Below are positions 40,981 through 54,565 of a stretch of DNA of 64,000 nt, piece after piece. Each line of letters opens with the position of its first letter. Position 1 is the first letter of the stretch. Where the stretch lies: positions 62,001-126,000 of the forward strand of contig NZ_JAGGNW010000014.1 in NCBI RefSeq assembly GCF_018614875.1. The letters run 5' to 3'. Below the pieces are notes generated by a model. That model ran no database searches and was not told where the DNA came from. It saw nothing but the letters and a program-made list of their open reading frames with translations. A program made the position numbers and the translations under genes. The stretch comes from Variovorax paradoxus. Lineage in GTDB: Bacteria > Pseudomonadota > Gammaproteobacteria > Burkholderiales > Burkholderiaceae_C.

Positions 40981-41409
40981 TTATTGAGGCGTGCCGGTCT
41001 TTTCGGTCGGGTTGGTGGGCACGTCCGGCCGCTCGCCTGGTTGGCCGAACCGGGGCTTGGTCTTGCGGGCCTGCTGGCTCACCTCGGCGCGCGACATTTC
41101 ACCGGTGGGCCGCGGCATGGCATTCGGCTGGGCGTTCACGGTGGTGCTGGCCTCGCCCTTCGGCACCGGGTTGTTGGCGTTGTTGCGGTTGTGCGCGCGC
41201 GCCTCGGCCTTCACCGCGTCGCGGGAAACCGGCATGCTGGCGTCGGGGCGCTGCGGCGGGTTGGGCACGCCGGCCGGTGTTTGCGTGCTGGCCTGGCCTC
41301 CGACCGCCGGGTCGGGCTGGGCGGGTATCGACGTGGCTTGCGCCATGGCGGCGCCGGCCGCGGCCATCAGGCCGGCCAGCGCCGTGGCGTGGAAGATTGC
41401 GTGCTTCAT
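40981..41409 (-). CDS. Secreted Pro/Asn/Gln-rich protein, hypothetical
   Basis: A 142-residue protein with a Sec signal peptide (MKHAIFHATALAGLMAAAGAAMAQ, cleavage after AMA). The mature chain is low-complexity, rich in Pro, Asn, Thr and Gln (VPNPPQRPD, NRNNANNPVP, KPRFGQPGERPD), and looks disordered. No family recognised. It is convergent with the Spy-like gene across a shared terminator and divergent from the ybhP-like gene. Confidence 0.6.
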   Translation of the reverse strand: MKHAIFHATALAGLMAAAGAAMAQATSIPAQPDPAVGGQASTQTPAGVPNPPQRPDASMPVSRDAVKAEARAHNRNNANNPVPKGEASTTVNAQPNAMPRPTGEMSRAEVSQQARKTKPRFGQPGERPDVPTNPTEKTGTPQ

Positions 41410-41653
41410 GGTGTGTCCCTTCGCGCGTCTCGATGACGGGATGAATGAATGAAAAAAGGATGAAGAAGACCGGCTCCTTTCCGGCGGCCTGAAATCACCG
41501 TAGGAGGCCCCAAATGCAGCTTGTGTCGGGGTGCGGCAGGCCTGTCTGTAGGAGCCGGCCGCCCCTGGCGCGAAAGGCGGTGAGAAAGGCCGTGAATAAG
41601 GTGGCGCGTTCCTACAGGCGCACGCGGCGCGGCAACGTACAACCGCAAGACCG
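41410..41653. other. Divergent intergenic region with a small inverted repeat
   Basis: A 244-base gap between the secreted-protein gene (-) and the endonuclease/phosphatase gene (+). Promoters for both should be here but none is clear. CTGTAGGA (41546-41553) and TCCTACAG (41610-41617) form an 8-bp inverted repeat 56 bases apart, reminiscent of REP-like TGTAGGAGC elements. Confidence 0.4.
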
Positions 41654-42436
41654 ATGTCTTCTTCCCCGATTCCACTCGCCTCCGCGGCGCCGACCTCGCT
41701 CAAGGTCATGACGGTGAACACCCACAAGGGCTTCACCGCGCTCAACCGCAGGTTCATCCTGCCGGAACTGCGGGACGCCGTGCGCACGGTGGGTGCCGAC
41801 GTGGTGTTTCTGCAGGAAGTGCTCGGCACCCATTCGCGCCATTCGCGCAAGGTCAACAACTGGCCCGAGGCGCCGCATTACGAGTTCCTTGCCGACACCA
41901 TGTGGCCGCAGTTCGCCTACGGGCGCAACGCCGTCTATCCCAGAGGCCACCACGGCAATGCGTTGCTGTCCAAGTTTCCGATCGTGCATTTCCGCAACCA
42001 CGACGTGTCGGTGGCCGGGCCCGAAAAGCGCGGCCTGCTCCATTGCGTGCTGCGCCTGCCGGGCCGCACGGTCGACGTCCATGCGATCTGCGCCCACCTC
42101 GGCCTGGCCGAGGGACACCGGAAGCAGCAACTCGAACTGCTGTTGCACATCGTGCGCGACGAGGTGCCGGCCGATGCGCCGCTGATCGTCGCGGGCGACT
42201 TCAACGACTGGCGCGGCCGTGCCCACCGGGTGCTGCAAGAAGGCGCCGCGCTGCGCGAGGTTTTCGTGCATGCGAACGGCGCGGCGGCCAAGACCTTTCC
42301 GGCGCGCTTTCCGCTGCTGCCGCTCGACCGCATCTATGTTCGCAACGCAGGCGTGCACGCGCCCGTGGTGCTCCCGCGCAAGCCCTGGTCGCATCTGTCG
42401 GACCACGCACCGCTGGTGGCGAACATCGACCTTTGA
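41654..42436 (+). CDS. Endonuclease/exonuclease/phosphatase-family protein (YbhP-like)
   Basis: A 260-residue protein of the EEP (DNase I-like) fold. Conserved metal and catalytic residues are visible: [16 protein letters not shown] (metal-binding Glu), [23 protein letters not shown] (Asp/Asn pair), LDRIYV and the final [11 protein letters not shown] (catalytic Asp-His). In E. coli ybhP lies just upstream of clsB (ybhO) and ybhN; the same order occurs here. The substrate is uncertain, perhaps a phospholipid-derived phosphodiester. Confidence 0.9.
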   Translation: MSSSPIPLASAAPTSLKVMTVNTHKGFTALNRRFILPELRDAVRTVGADVVFLQEVLGTHSRHSRKVNNWPEAPHYEFLADTMWPQFAYGRNAVYPRGHHGNALLSKFPIVHFRNHDVSVAGPEKRGLLHCVLRLPGRTVDVHAICAHLGLAEGHRKQQLELLLHIVRDEVPADAPLIVAGDFNDWRGRAHRVLQEGAALREVFVHANGAAAKTFPARFPLLPLDRIYVRNAGVHAPVVLPRKPWSHLSDHAPLVANIDL

Positions 42437-42524
42437 AGCCGGACCACGCCCATGACCTGCACAGTTCGTCGTCATGCGGTGCGGTTTTCGCGGCCGAATC
42501 CGGCGCAGCCCGGAGGTGGGCGCC

Positions 42525-43802
42525 ATGGATAGGCTCGGCCAATGGGTGGGCGGCAACCGCATTGCGCTGCTCGAGAACGGCGAGGAGTTCTTCCCGCGCG
42601 TGTTCGACGCCATTCGCCAGGCGCAGCGCGAAGTCATCATCGAAACCTTCATCCTGTTCGAGGACAAGGTGGGCCTTGCGCTGCATGCGGCCATGCGCTC
42701 GGCAGCCCAGCGCGGCGTGAAGGTCGACCTGATGGTCGACGGCTTCGGCTCGCCGGATCTCTCGCGCGGATTCATCGAAGAGCTGAGCGCCGTGGGCGTG
42801 AGGGTGCGGATGTTCGATCCGGGGCAGCGCATCCTCGGCCAGCGGCTGAACGTGTTTCGCCGGATGCATCGCAAGATCGTGGTGGTCGATGGAGAACTCG
42901 CGTTCGTGGGCGGCATCAACTATTCGGACGACCATCTGCTGGACTTCGGACCCAAGGCCAAGCAGGACTACGCGGTGGAACTCCGCGGGCCCATCGTGGC
43001 GCCGATCCACCAGTTCGTGCTGCGTGCCATCGCGCTCGGCGACAAGGGGCCGCGCTGGTTTCGCCACCGGCTCAAGCAGGCGCCGCCCGTTGCTAGGGAG
43101 GCCGTCGGCGAGGCGGAGGCGATGTTCGTCACGCGCGACAACCGCCGCCACACAGGCGACATCGAACGTGAATACCTGGCCGCGATCCGCGCCGCGCGCC
43201 AGCGCATCGTCATTGCCAATGCGTATTTCTTTCCCGGCTACAGGCTCATCAAGGAACTGCGCCGTGCCGCCGGGCGCGGGGTGGACGTGCGGCTCATCCT
43301 GCAAGGCGAGCCCGACATGCCGATCGTCAAGACGGCCGCGAGCATGCTCTACCACCACCTGCTGCATGCGGGTGTGCGCATCTACGAATACTGCGAACGC
43401 CCGCTGCACGCCAAGGTCGCGCTGATGGACGGCGAGTGGACCACGGTCGGCTCGAGCAATCTCGATCCGCTGAGCCTGTCGCTCAACCTGGAAGCCAACG
43501 TGTTTGCGCGCGACAAGGCGTTCAACCAGCTGCTGTGGGAGCGCATGGAGAGGCTCATGCGCGAGAGCTGCAAGCAGATTGGCGTGGCCGACCTGGAGAA
43601 CGAATGGAGCGGCTGGCGGTTGGTGCGCAGCTTCTTCATCTTTCACTTCTTGCGCTGGTATCCCTCCTGGCTGGGCTGGCTGCCGCGCCAGGTGCCGCGC
43701 CTGACGCGCGCCGAGGCCATCGACCTGGCCGAAAAGCGTGAAGAACGCGAGAAGAGCGAGAAAAGTGGCGACGCTGCGGTGACCCCGACGGAAGTGGCAT
43801 GA
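42525..43802 (+). CDS. clsB: Cardiolipin synthase ClsB (phospholipase-D family)
   Basis: A 425-residue PLD-superfamily enzyme with two HKD motifs: MHRKIVVVDGELAFVGG in the first half and LHAKVALMDGEWTTVGSSNLDPLS in the second. It makes cardiolipin by phosphatidyl transfer at the inner membrane. There is no N-terminal membrane pair, which separates ClsB from ClsA. GGAGG about 7 bases before ATG 42525 supports this start over ATG 42474. The last 35 residues are highly charged. Its stop overlaps the ybhN-like gene. Confidence 0.94.
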   Translation: MDRLGQWVGGNRIALLENGEEFFPRVFDAIRQAQREVIIETFILFEDKVGLALHAAMRSAAQRGVKVDLMVDGFGSPDLSRGFIEELSAVGVRVRMFDPGQRILGQRLNVFRRMHRKIVVVDGELAFVGGINYSDDHLLDFGPKAKQDYAVELRGPIVAPIHQFVLRAIALGDKGPRWFRHRLKQAPPVAREAVGEAEAMFVTRDNRRHTGDIEREYLAAIRAARQRIVIANAYFFPGYRLIKELRRAAGRGVDVRLILQGEPDMPIVKTAASMLYHHLLHAGVRIYEYCERPLHAKVALMDGEWTTVGSSNLDPLSLSLNLEANVFARDKAFNQLLWERMERLMRESCKQIGVADLENEWSGWRLVRSFFIFHFLRWYPSWLGWLPRQVPRLTRAEAIDLAEKREEREKSEKSGDAAVTPTEVA

Positions 43803-44773
43803 ACACCCACACCGAAAGGCCCGCACACCGGCCCTGGTGGCCCTGGCTGCGCCGCATCGCGACCTGGATCTTCTTCGGCCTGATTGCCTGGCTGCTCGTG
43901 AACCAGGCGCGCGCTATCGACTGGCAAGAGGTGTTCGAGGCCATGCGCGCGCTTCCCGCGGCCACGCTGCTGCTGGCCGGCGTGCTGGCCGCCAGCAGCT
44001 TTGCGATCTACAGCACCTATGACCTGCTGGGCCGGCATCTCACGCGCCACCCGCTCGGCGCCGGCACCGTGATGGGCGTGACCTTCATCAGCTACGCCTT
44101 CAATCTCAATCTCGGTTCGCTGGTGGGCGGCGTGGCGTTCCGGTACCGGCTCTATTCGCGCCTGGGACTTTCCAGCGGCACCATCACCCGGGTGCTCGGT
44201 TTCAGCATGCTGACCAACTGGCTCGGCTATCTGGTGGTGGCGGGCACGGCGTTCTGCTTCTGGCCGCTGGTGCTGCCGGCCGAATGGAAGGTCGACAACG
44301 TGGGCCTGCGCGTTCTGGGCGCGGTGCTGCTGCTGCTGGCCGCGGCCTACCTGGTGCTGTGCGCCTGGGCCAGCGGACACGTCTTTCGGATACGCCGCCA
44401 TTCGTTCAAGATTCCGGCGCTGCGCATGGCGCTGCTCCAGCTGGCCATGTCGTGCCTGAACTGGTCGCTGATAGGTGGCGTGATCTGGGTGCTGCTGCAA
44501 GGCCAGGTGGCCTATCAGGCGGTGCTTGCGGTGCTGCTCGTGGCGGCGGTGGCGGGCGTCATCACCCACGTGCCCGCAGGCCTTGGCGTGCTGGAGGCAG
44601 TGTTCATTGCGCTGCTTTCGCACGAAGTGTCGCAAGGCAGGCTGCTGGGTGTGCTGCTGGTCTACCGGGGCCTCTATTACCTCTTGCCGCTGGGCGTGGC
44701 CACGGTGGCCTACTTTGTCACCGAGCTGCGCGCCAGGCGTTGGCGGAACACGGCGGGCGAACGCTCGAAGTGA
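43799..44773 (+). CDS. Lysylphosphatidylglycerol synthase TM-region family protein (YbhN-like)
   Basis: A 324-residue polytopic membrane protein of the UPF0104/YbhN (LPG_synthase_TM) family, with about eight hydrophobic segments. Seen: LLGRHLTRHPLGAGTVMGVTFISYAFNLNLGSLVGGVAFRYRLY and ITHVPAGLGVLEAVFIALL, typical family blocks. There is no aminoacyl-transferase domain, so it does not itself make lysyl-PG; such proteins are thought to move or scaffold lipids. It overlaps clsB by 4 bases (ATGA). Confidence 0.9.
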   Translation: MNTHTERPAHRPWWPWLRRIATWIFFGLIAWLLVNQARAIDWQEVFEAMRALPAATLLLAGVLAASSFAIYSTYDLLGRHLTRHPLGAGTVMGVTFISYAFNLNLGSLVGGVAFRYRLYSRLGLSSGTITRVLGFSMLTNWLGYLVVAGTAFCFWPLVLPAEWKVDNVGLRVLGAVLLLLAAAYLVLCAWASGHVFRIRRHSFKIPALRMALLQLAMSCLNWSLIGGVIWVLLQGQVAYQAVLAVLLVAAVAGVITHVPAGLGVLEAVFIALLSHEVSQGRLLGVLLVYRGLYYLLPLGVATVAYFVTELRARRWRNTAGERSK

Positions 44774-44847
44774 CAGGTGTAGCGTTCGGTAACTCGCTAT
44801 GGCGTGTCAAAAGCAGGACTTGTTCAACAAAATTGCAGAAATCGATT

Positions 44848-44864
44848 TTGCTGCAGCGCAGCAA
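44848..44864. promoter_or_regulatory. PhaR-type operator before the phasin gene
   Basis: TTGCTGC-AGC-GCAGCAA is a perfect palindrome with a 3-base centre and contains CTGC-N3-GCAG, the recognition sequence described for the PHA repressor PhaR in Paracoccus. It lies 75 bases before the phasin start, just upstream of a TATAGT -10-like element at 44882-44887. Confidence 0.6.
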
Positions 44865-44922
44865 TCTGCGCGGCTGGGGCCTATAGTGGTGGTCATTCGT
44901 CTTTCATGGATCTGCCTCCCCC

Positions 44923-45420
44923 ATGCCGTCTCTCACTTCTGTCGTTCGCCTCTCCAGCCCACTGATGCTGTGGGTCGATGTGGCCCTCAAGACCCAGGAA
45001 ATGCTGCTGTCCTCCGGATCCGTGATCCAGATGCGCACCGAGCGCATGGCCAAGGCGGGGCTCGCGCCCAGCGCAGCCGATCTCGCGGAATTTCAGCTCA
45101 TGGGCGATGAAAAACTTGCCGCCGCGGGCGAATCGGGTGTGGCCATGGTCAAGCAATGGCACAGCAGCCATGTTTCGTTGGCGAACCGTGCGCTGCAGCA
45201 ATGGATTCTGAGCGCCGGGGCCTTTCTGTCGATGGCCGGCAGCATCACCCCTGCGCAAGCCGCGGAGCGCAGCGATGCCTTCGTTCAGGCCACGGTCCGG
45301 GCGGCGAGCACGGCCAGCCGGCTTTCCGGCGCGGCCGTGCGCATTGCACGCCAAGGCCTGAAGCCGATCCACGCCGCGGCCACCTCGAACGCCCGGCGGC
45401 TGGCCGAGCTGCGCGACTGA
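44923..45420 (+). CDS. Polyhydroxyalkanoate granule-associated phasin
   Basis: A 165-residue helical, amphipathic protein of the phasin kind: VDVALKTQEMLLSSGSVIQMRTERMAKAG, MGDEKLAAAGESGVAMVKQWH and a basic Ala-rich C-terminal helix (RLSGAAVRIARQGLKPIHAAATSNARRLAEL). It would coat PHA granules and influence their number and size. The PhaR-type operator upstream fits release of repression when granules form. It stands alone and is convergent with the metallophosphoesterase gene (13 bases between stops). Confidence 0.85.
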   Translation: MPSLTSVVRLSSPLMLWVDVALKTQEMLLSSGSVIQMRTERMAKAGLAPSAADLAEFQLMGDEKLAAAGESGVAMVKQWHSSHVSLANRALQQWILSAGAFLSMAGSITPAQAAERSDAFVQATVRAASTASRLSGAAVRIARQGLKPIHAAATSNARRLAELRD

Positions 45421-45433
45421 GCGGGCGGGCGCG

Positions 45434-46621
45434 TCAGCCGCGCGCCATCACCAGGGTCAGCAGCGTGATTTCGGACGGCGCGCCAAAACGCTTCGGCGGC
45501 CCCCAATAACCCGTGCCGCGGCTCACGTAGACCCACATGTCGTGCAGCCGGTGCAGGCCGGCGGTGAAAGGCTGCTGCATCGGCACGAACAGGTTCCACG
45601 GAAAGAACTGGCCGCCGTGCGTGTGGCCCGACAGCTGCAGCTGGTAGCCGGCCTGGGCCGCCAGCGTCGCGCTGCGCGGCTGGTGCGCAAGCAGCACCCG
45701 CGTGTGCACCAGCGGCGGTGCGTCGAACAGCGCCAGGTGCGGATCGCTGGCATGCGCGGCATCGAAATGGCCGGCGGTGAAATCGGTCACGCCCGCCAGC
45801 ACCAGCTGACTTTCGAACAGTTCTTCGTCGTTCTGCGCGCCGCGCACGTTGCGCGTCTGCAGCACCACATGTTCGTTGAGCAGCACCTTCAGGCCAAGCC
45901 TGCGCAACTCGTCGATCCATGCATGCGCACCGGCGTAATACTCGTGATTGCCCGTGACGACGAACGTGCCGTGGCGCGCACGCAGCCCGGCCAGCGGCGC
46001 AATGTGCTCGCGCAGCTCGGCCACGCTGCCGTCCACCAGGTCGCCGGTGATGGCGATGGCATCGGCGCCGAGCCGATTCACCGCCTCGACGATGCGCTGG
46101 ATGTAGGCGCTCCTGATCGTCGGGCCGACGTGGATGTCGCTGAGCTGCGCGATCGTGAAGCCCTCGAGCGCGGCGGGCAGGCCGCGGATCGGAACCTCGA
46201 CCCGCTTCACGTCCGCGGTGCGGCGGGCATTGAGAAAGCCGACCATCGACGCCAACGTGGCCAGCACCAGCACGGCCATCGCGCTCCATGGCAGCACGGC
46301 ATGCCAGGGCACTGGCGCGCCGAACAGCACGCTCGCGAGCCAGGCGAGCAGCAGGCCCGCGTCGCGCAACAGCGTCGATACGAACAGCGAGGAGAACCAG
46401 CCCATGCTGATCAGGCCCGTCCATTGGAGCCACTCCCCCACCGAGGCGCTGCGCTCCGCGCGGCGCGAGACAAAGGGCAGCGGGATCGTGACGGCCGAGA
46501 TGGCGAGCGCGGCCAGGGCGAGCGGCCAGGCCGGCGTGAGCATGGTCAGCGCGGGCAGCAGGCGCAGCGCGATGTAGACATGCAGGAAGGCGGTGAGGGC
46601 GCTCAGGGAACGTATCGGCAT
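45434..46621 (-). CDS. Membrane-anchored metallophosphoesterase (YkuE/YaeI-like)
   Basis: A 395-residue protein with four to five N-terminal membrane helices (through about residue 130), then a calcineurin-like phosphoesterase domain: QLSDIHVGPTI (D-x-H), ITGDLVDGSV (GD), VTGNHEYYAGA (GNHE), LAHQPR and LSGHTHGGQFFP (GHTH). All metal ligands are present. Relatives such as YaeI and YkuE act on UDP-diacylglucosamine-like or lipoteichoic substrates; the activity here is unknown. ATG 46621 places helix 1 at the N-terminus; the longer frame to 46681 is less likely. Confidence 0.9.
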   Translation of the reverse strand: MPIRSLSALTAFLHVYIALRLLPALTMLTPAWPLALAALAISAVTIPLPFVSRRAERSASVGEWLQWTGLISMGWFSSLFVSTLLRDAGLLLAWLASVLFGAPVPWHAVLPWSAMAVLVLATLASMVGFLNARRTADVKRVEVPIRGLPAALEGFTIAQLSDIHVGPTIRSAYIQRIVEAVNRLGADAIAITGDLVDGSVAELREHIAPLAGLRARHGTFVVTGNHEYYAGAHAWIDELRRLGLKVLLNEHVVLQTRNVRGAQNDEELFESQLVLAGVTDFTAGHFDAAHASDPHLALFDAPPLVHTRVLLAHQPRSATLAAQAGYQLQLSGHTHGGQFFPWNLFVPMQQPFTAGLHRLHDMWVYVSRGTGYWGPPKRFGAPSEITLLTLVMARG

Positions 46622-46707
46622 GGGGGCAATGAAAACGGGCGTTGCCCGGGATACGGCATCTGCAAGGCGCATGCCGCGCATTCAAGGCGGCCTGCGATCG
46701 GCGGCCC

Positions 46708-46724
46708 GCTATTTTTTCTATAGC
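46708..46724. repeat. GCTAT/ATAGC repeat, copy 3
   Basis: GCTAT (46708-46712) and ATAGC (46720-46724) around a pyrimidine run, in the gap between the metallophosphoesterase start and the paralogous secreted-protein gene. Confidence 0.5.
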
Positions 46725-46812
46725 GCCGGGCTTCCGGATAGCGGGGCCTGCAAACGAGGCGGACCGGAAAGTTGGAAGCCCCGCGCCCGCGCCTGCAGCC
46801 CGGGCTCCCCGC

Positions 46813-47301
46813 TTACTGCACCGTCCGCGTGCCGGCCGAAGCCATGTCGGTGCCCGCCGGCCACAGAAATGCCAGGCGGGCGGGCGCGCCCGGCATGACG
46901 TGCAGCGTTTGCTTGAGCGTGTTTCCACGCAAACGGGCCTCCACTTCATAGCTGCCCGGATCGAGCCGCGCCACCATGAACGGGCCGGCCGACTCCACGT
47001 TGTCGAGCAGCACGGTGCCGTGACTGTTGCGCACGGTCACGCGGACGTCGGATGCGAAATCGGCGCCCTTGTGGTCCTTGATCGCGAATTCGAAGCTGGC
47101 CGGCCAGCGCGGCGCCACCGTCTCCATCAGCTTGGCTTCGTCGCTGCCGATGCCGCCGCTCATGTATTCGATGCCGTGCGTCATGTGGATCGGCGGATTG
47201 ACCGTCGCATGCGCCGAAGAAGAAAGCGCCGCGAGAAGAACGGCGCCGCACAGCATGGCGGCCGCCAGCGGCCGCGCATGCAATGAAATCCGGGGGGTCA
47301 T
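46813..47301 (-). CDS. Secreted protein, paralogue A of a tandem pair
   Basis: A 162-residue exported protein: signal peptide ending SSAHA (residue 32), then NPPIHMTHGIEYMSGG, a middle domain (APRWPASFEFAIKD, DVRVTVRNSHGTVLLDNVESAGPFMVARLDPGSYEV) and LHVMPGAPARLAFLWPAG. The VTVRN...LDPGSYEVEA pattern is like carboxypeptidase-regulatory-type beta-sandwich domains. It is clearly homologous along its full length to the next gene at 47430-47942. No function is known to me. The start at 47301 is fixed by the signal peptide. Confidence 0.75.
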   Translation of the reverse strand: MTPRISLHARPLAAAMLCGAVLLAALSSSAHATVNPPIHMTHGIEYMSGGIGSDEAKLMETVAPRWPASFEFAIKDHKGADFASDVRVTVRNSHGTVLLDNVESAGPFMVARLDPGSYEVEARLRGNTLKQTLHVMPGAPARLAFLWPAGTDMASAGTRTVQ

Positions 47302-47429
47302 GGTCTGAGTCCTTTCTTGCTTGTCTGCGTGGCCGGAATGAAGCCACGGCGGCACTGTGCGGCGCGCGGCTTAGACAAGGCTTAACGGAAAGGACCAGGC
47401 CCCGGCCAAGGCCGGGAAAGAAAGGGCGC

Positions 47430-47942
47430 TCAGCGGGCCGCGGACGTCTGCGCGAGCGCTTGCGGCATCGGCGGCAGCACCGAGGCCATGTCGAAGTTCG
47501 ACGGCCACATGAACACGGCCCGGGCCGGCACACCCGCAATCACCGTCAGCGTCTGCGTGATCGTGAGGCCGCCGAGGGTGACGTTCACGTCGTAGGCGCC
47601 CGGATCCAGCCGCGCGAGCATGTAGGGCCCCTGCGACTGCGCTTCCATCACGGGGCGCCCTGTGTACTTTTCGCGCACCTGGACCGCGGCGCGCATCGGA
47701 AAACTGCCACGCTGCGCGCTGTCGTTGATGCCGAACTCGATGGTGGCCGCCCAGCGCGGCGACACCATCTGCATGAAAGCGGCCTCGGCCTTGTTCGTGC
47801 CGCCGCACATGTATTCGACGCCCTGCGCCATCTGGATGGGCGGGTTCGAGAACGCATGGGCCGATGTCATCGCCCCGAAGAATGCTGCTGTGCCGCCCAG
47901 TACCAATGCAGCCATCGGCTGCCGCAGACGCATGAGTTTCAT
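47430..47942 (-). CDS. Secreted protein, paralogue B of a tandem pair
   Basis: A 170-residue homologue of the neighbouring downstream gene: signal peptide (MKLMRLRQPM, cleavage after AHA), NPPIQMAQGVEYMCGG, SPRWAATIEFGINDSAQRGSF, AVQVREKYTGRPVMEAQSQGPYMLARLDPGAYDVNVTL and VIAGVPARAVFMWPSNFDMAS. Spacing and motifs match paralogue A (NPPI, EYM.GG, RW, ARLDPG.Y, PAR..F.WP, DMAS), while the signal peptides and C-terminal tails differ. It has one mature Cys (EYMCGG) that A lacks. The pair probably arose by tandem duplication. Confidence 0.75.
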   Translation of the reverse strand: MKLMRLRQPMAALVLGGTAAFFGAMTSAHAFSNPPIQMAQGVEYMCGGTNKAEAAFMQMVSPRWAATIEFGINDSAQRGSFPMRAAVQVREKYTGRPVMEAQSQGPYMLARLDPGAYDVNVTLGGLTITQTLTVIAGVPARAVFMWPSNFDMASVLPPMPQALAQTSAAR

Positions 47943-48239
47943 TGCTTCGATGTCCTCGATCATGGGTGACGTGAATCCGTCGAGGATTTTGCTTAGCAAG
48001 AGTCGGGCTAGGTATAGCGTTTACGAGGAACGATCCTTGCGGAGGCGTTGAATGCTATTGTTTTAATAGCTGGTGAAAGATGTGTGACGGGCGGCCGAGG
48101 CCTTCCAGACACCCTTCCTTAGGAAAACCCTGAGAGGCCGCGCTGTGGGCCCGATTCGACGCGGTGCACGTCATCGGCGCCTACAGCGGTGCACTGCATC
48201 GCTGGTTATGAAGAAGTTCGTACAGAAAAGGAGCTTTCA
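47943..48239. other. 297-bp intergenic region, no gene seen
   Basis: Lies between divergent secreted paralogue B and a small membrane-protein gene. It holds one GCTATT/AATAGC repeat (48054-48070) and a short TTCCTTAGGAA palindrome near 48115; no coding frame or RNA gene was recognised. Confidence 0.5.
48054..48070. repeat. GCTAT/ATAGC repeat, copy 4
   Basis: GCTATT-GTTTT-AATAGC, a perfect 6-bp inverted repeat in intergenic DNA, the cleanest of the four copies in the window. Confidence 0.6.
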
Positions 48240-48509
48240 ATGAACATCGGATCCAGGATCGAAGCCGTCAAGAAAATGGACGCACGGCGCCCCGGCTTTC
48301 CCGGCGAGCACCTTGCCGTGCTGGGCGCCGGCCTCCTGCTGCTGCTGCTGACCGCCGGGCGCAGCCGCTCACTGCCGCGCCGCGTGCTGGCAGGTGCCGC
48401 CGGCGGCGCACTGGTCGGCCGCGCCGCAAGCGGCACCGGCGGGCTGGCACGCGTCGCGCGGATGATGCAGGGCGGCAGGGGCAGCGTCCGGGTGCACCGG
48501 TCGATCTGA
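48240..48509 (+). CDS. Small glycine/arginine-rich membrane protein, hypothetical
   Basis: An 89-residue protein with a central hydrophobic segment (LAVLGAGLLLLLLTAG, about residues 24-39) and a Gly/Arg-rich C-terminal part (RRVLAGAAGGALVGRAASGTGG) that could form a second, weakly hydrophobic helix. AAGGAG six bases before ATG 48240 is a strong ribosome-binding site and selects this start over one at 48189. No family recognised. Confidence 0.6.
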   Translation: MNIGSRIEAVKKMDARRPGFPGEHLAVLGAGLLLLLLTAGRSRSLPRRVLAGAAGGALVGRAASGTGGLARVARMMQGGRGSVRVHRSI

Positions 48510-48567
48510 GCCTCGGGCCGGCCAGTGGCCTGCCAAGTGTCGGCAAAGCGGGAGATACTCGGCCTTC

Positions 48568-49218
48568 ATGAATCCCGACCATCGCGACCCGCTGCACGAC
48601 AGCCGCAACGCGATGACGGAATGGGAACGCAGCTTGCGCCCGAGGCGGGAGCGCCACTGGGCGATGTGGATCGCGCTGTCGGCCTTGCTCCTGTTCGGGC
48701 TCTATCGCGGCGCTGAATGGCTGTTGGCGCAAGGTGCCGCGCAGCCAGATCGCGCGACATCCGCGCCGCCTTCCGGGCCGGGTTCGGCCAGGGCCCCAAT
48801 TCGTCCCACACCATCGGCTTCGCCAGATCTTTCGGGTCGCTCTTCAGCTGCTCCAACTGCGCTCGAGGTCAGCAAATGCACGAGCGCGGCGGGCAAGACT
48901 GCCAATTCGGACGGGCCCTGCCCCGCAGGTTCGACGGCCACGACCGTACGGCTCGATCGCAATCAGAATCTGGCCGATGGAATGAGCGACGAGGCGCGGG
49001 AGGCATCGAATCGGAACAACGCTGCACTTGCGGTGCAGCAGCAGTCCTACGAACGCCAGATCGTGGGCGACACGCGAGCCGGTTGCGATGCGCTCGATGC
49101 CCACGTCAAGTGGCTCGACACCATGGCGCGGCAGCCGCAGGGCGCGGCCATGCAGGACTGGCTGCGCAGCGAGAGACAGCAGGCCCGGGACCGGCGGTTC
49201 CGGCTGGGCTGCCGCTGA
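48568..49218 (+). CDS. Single-pass membrane protein with DUF4124-like segment
   Basis: A 216-residue protein: charged N-terminus ([16 protein letters not shown]), one membrane helix (about 32-54), a Pro/Ser/Ala-rich linker, then [21 protein letters not shown], which resembles the KC.D..G...YSD.PC signature of DUF4124 proteins, and a helical C-terminus ([27 protein letters not shown]). Function unknown. It lies 12 bases from, and convergent with, gyrB. Confidence 0.65.
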   Translation: MNPDHRDPLHDSRNAMTEWERSLRPRRERHWAMWIALSALLLFGLYRGAEWLLAQGAAQPDRATSAPPSGPGSARAPIRPTPSASPDLSGRSSAAPTALEVSKCTSAAGKTANSDGPCPAGSTATTVRLDRNQNLADGMSDEAREASNRNNAALAVQQQSYERQIVGDTRAGCDALDAHVKWLDTMARQPQGAAMQDWLRSERQQARDRRFRLGCR

Positions 49219-49230
49219 TCGAGCGATCGA

Positions 49231-53096
<3,866 letters not shown>

Positions 53097-53185
53097 GTCT
53101 TCTTCCTCTTGTCTTATCTCTTTGAATCCGCCAGTGAGACGCCATTCTCCGCTGTTGCGAGGGGCGTTTCCGATGACATCCGGGA

Positions 53186-54565
<1,380 letters not shown>

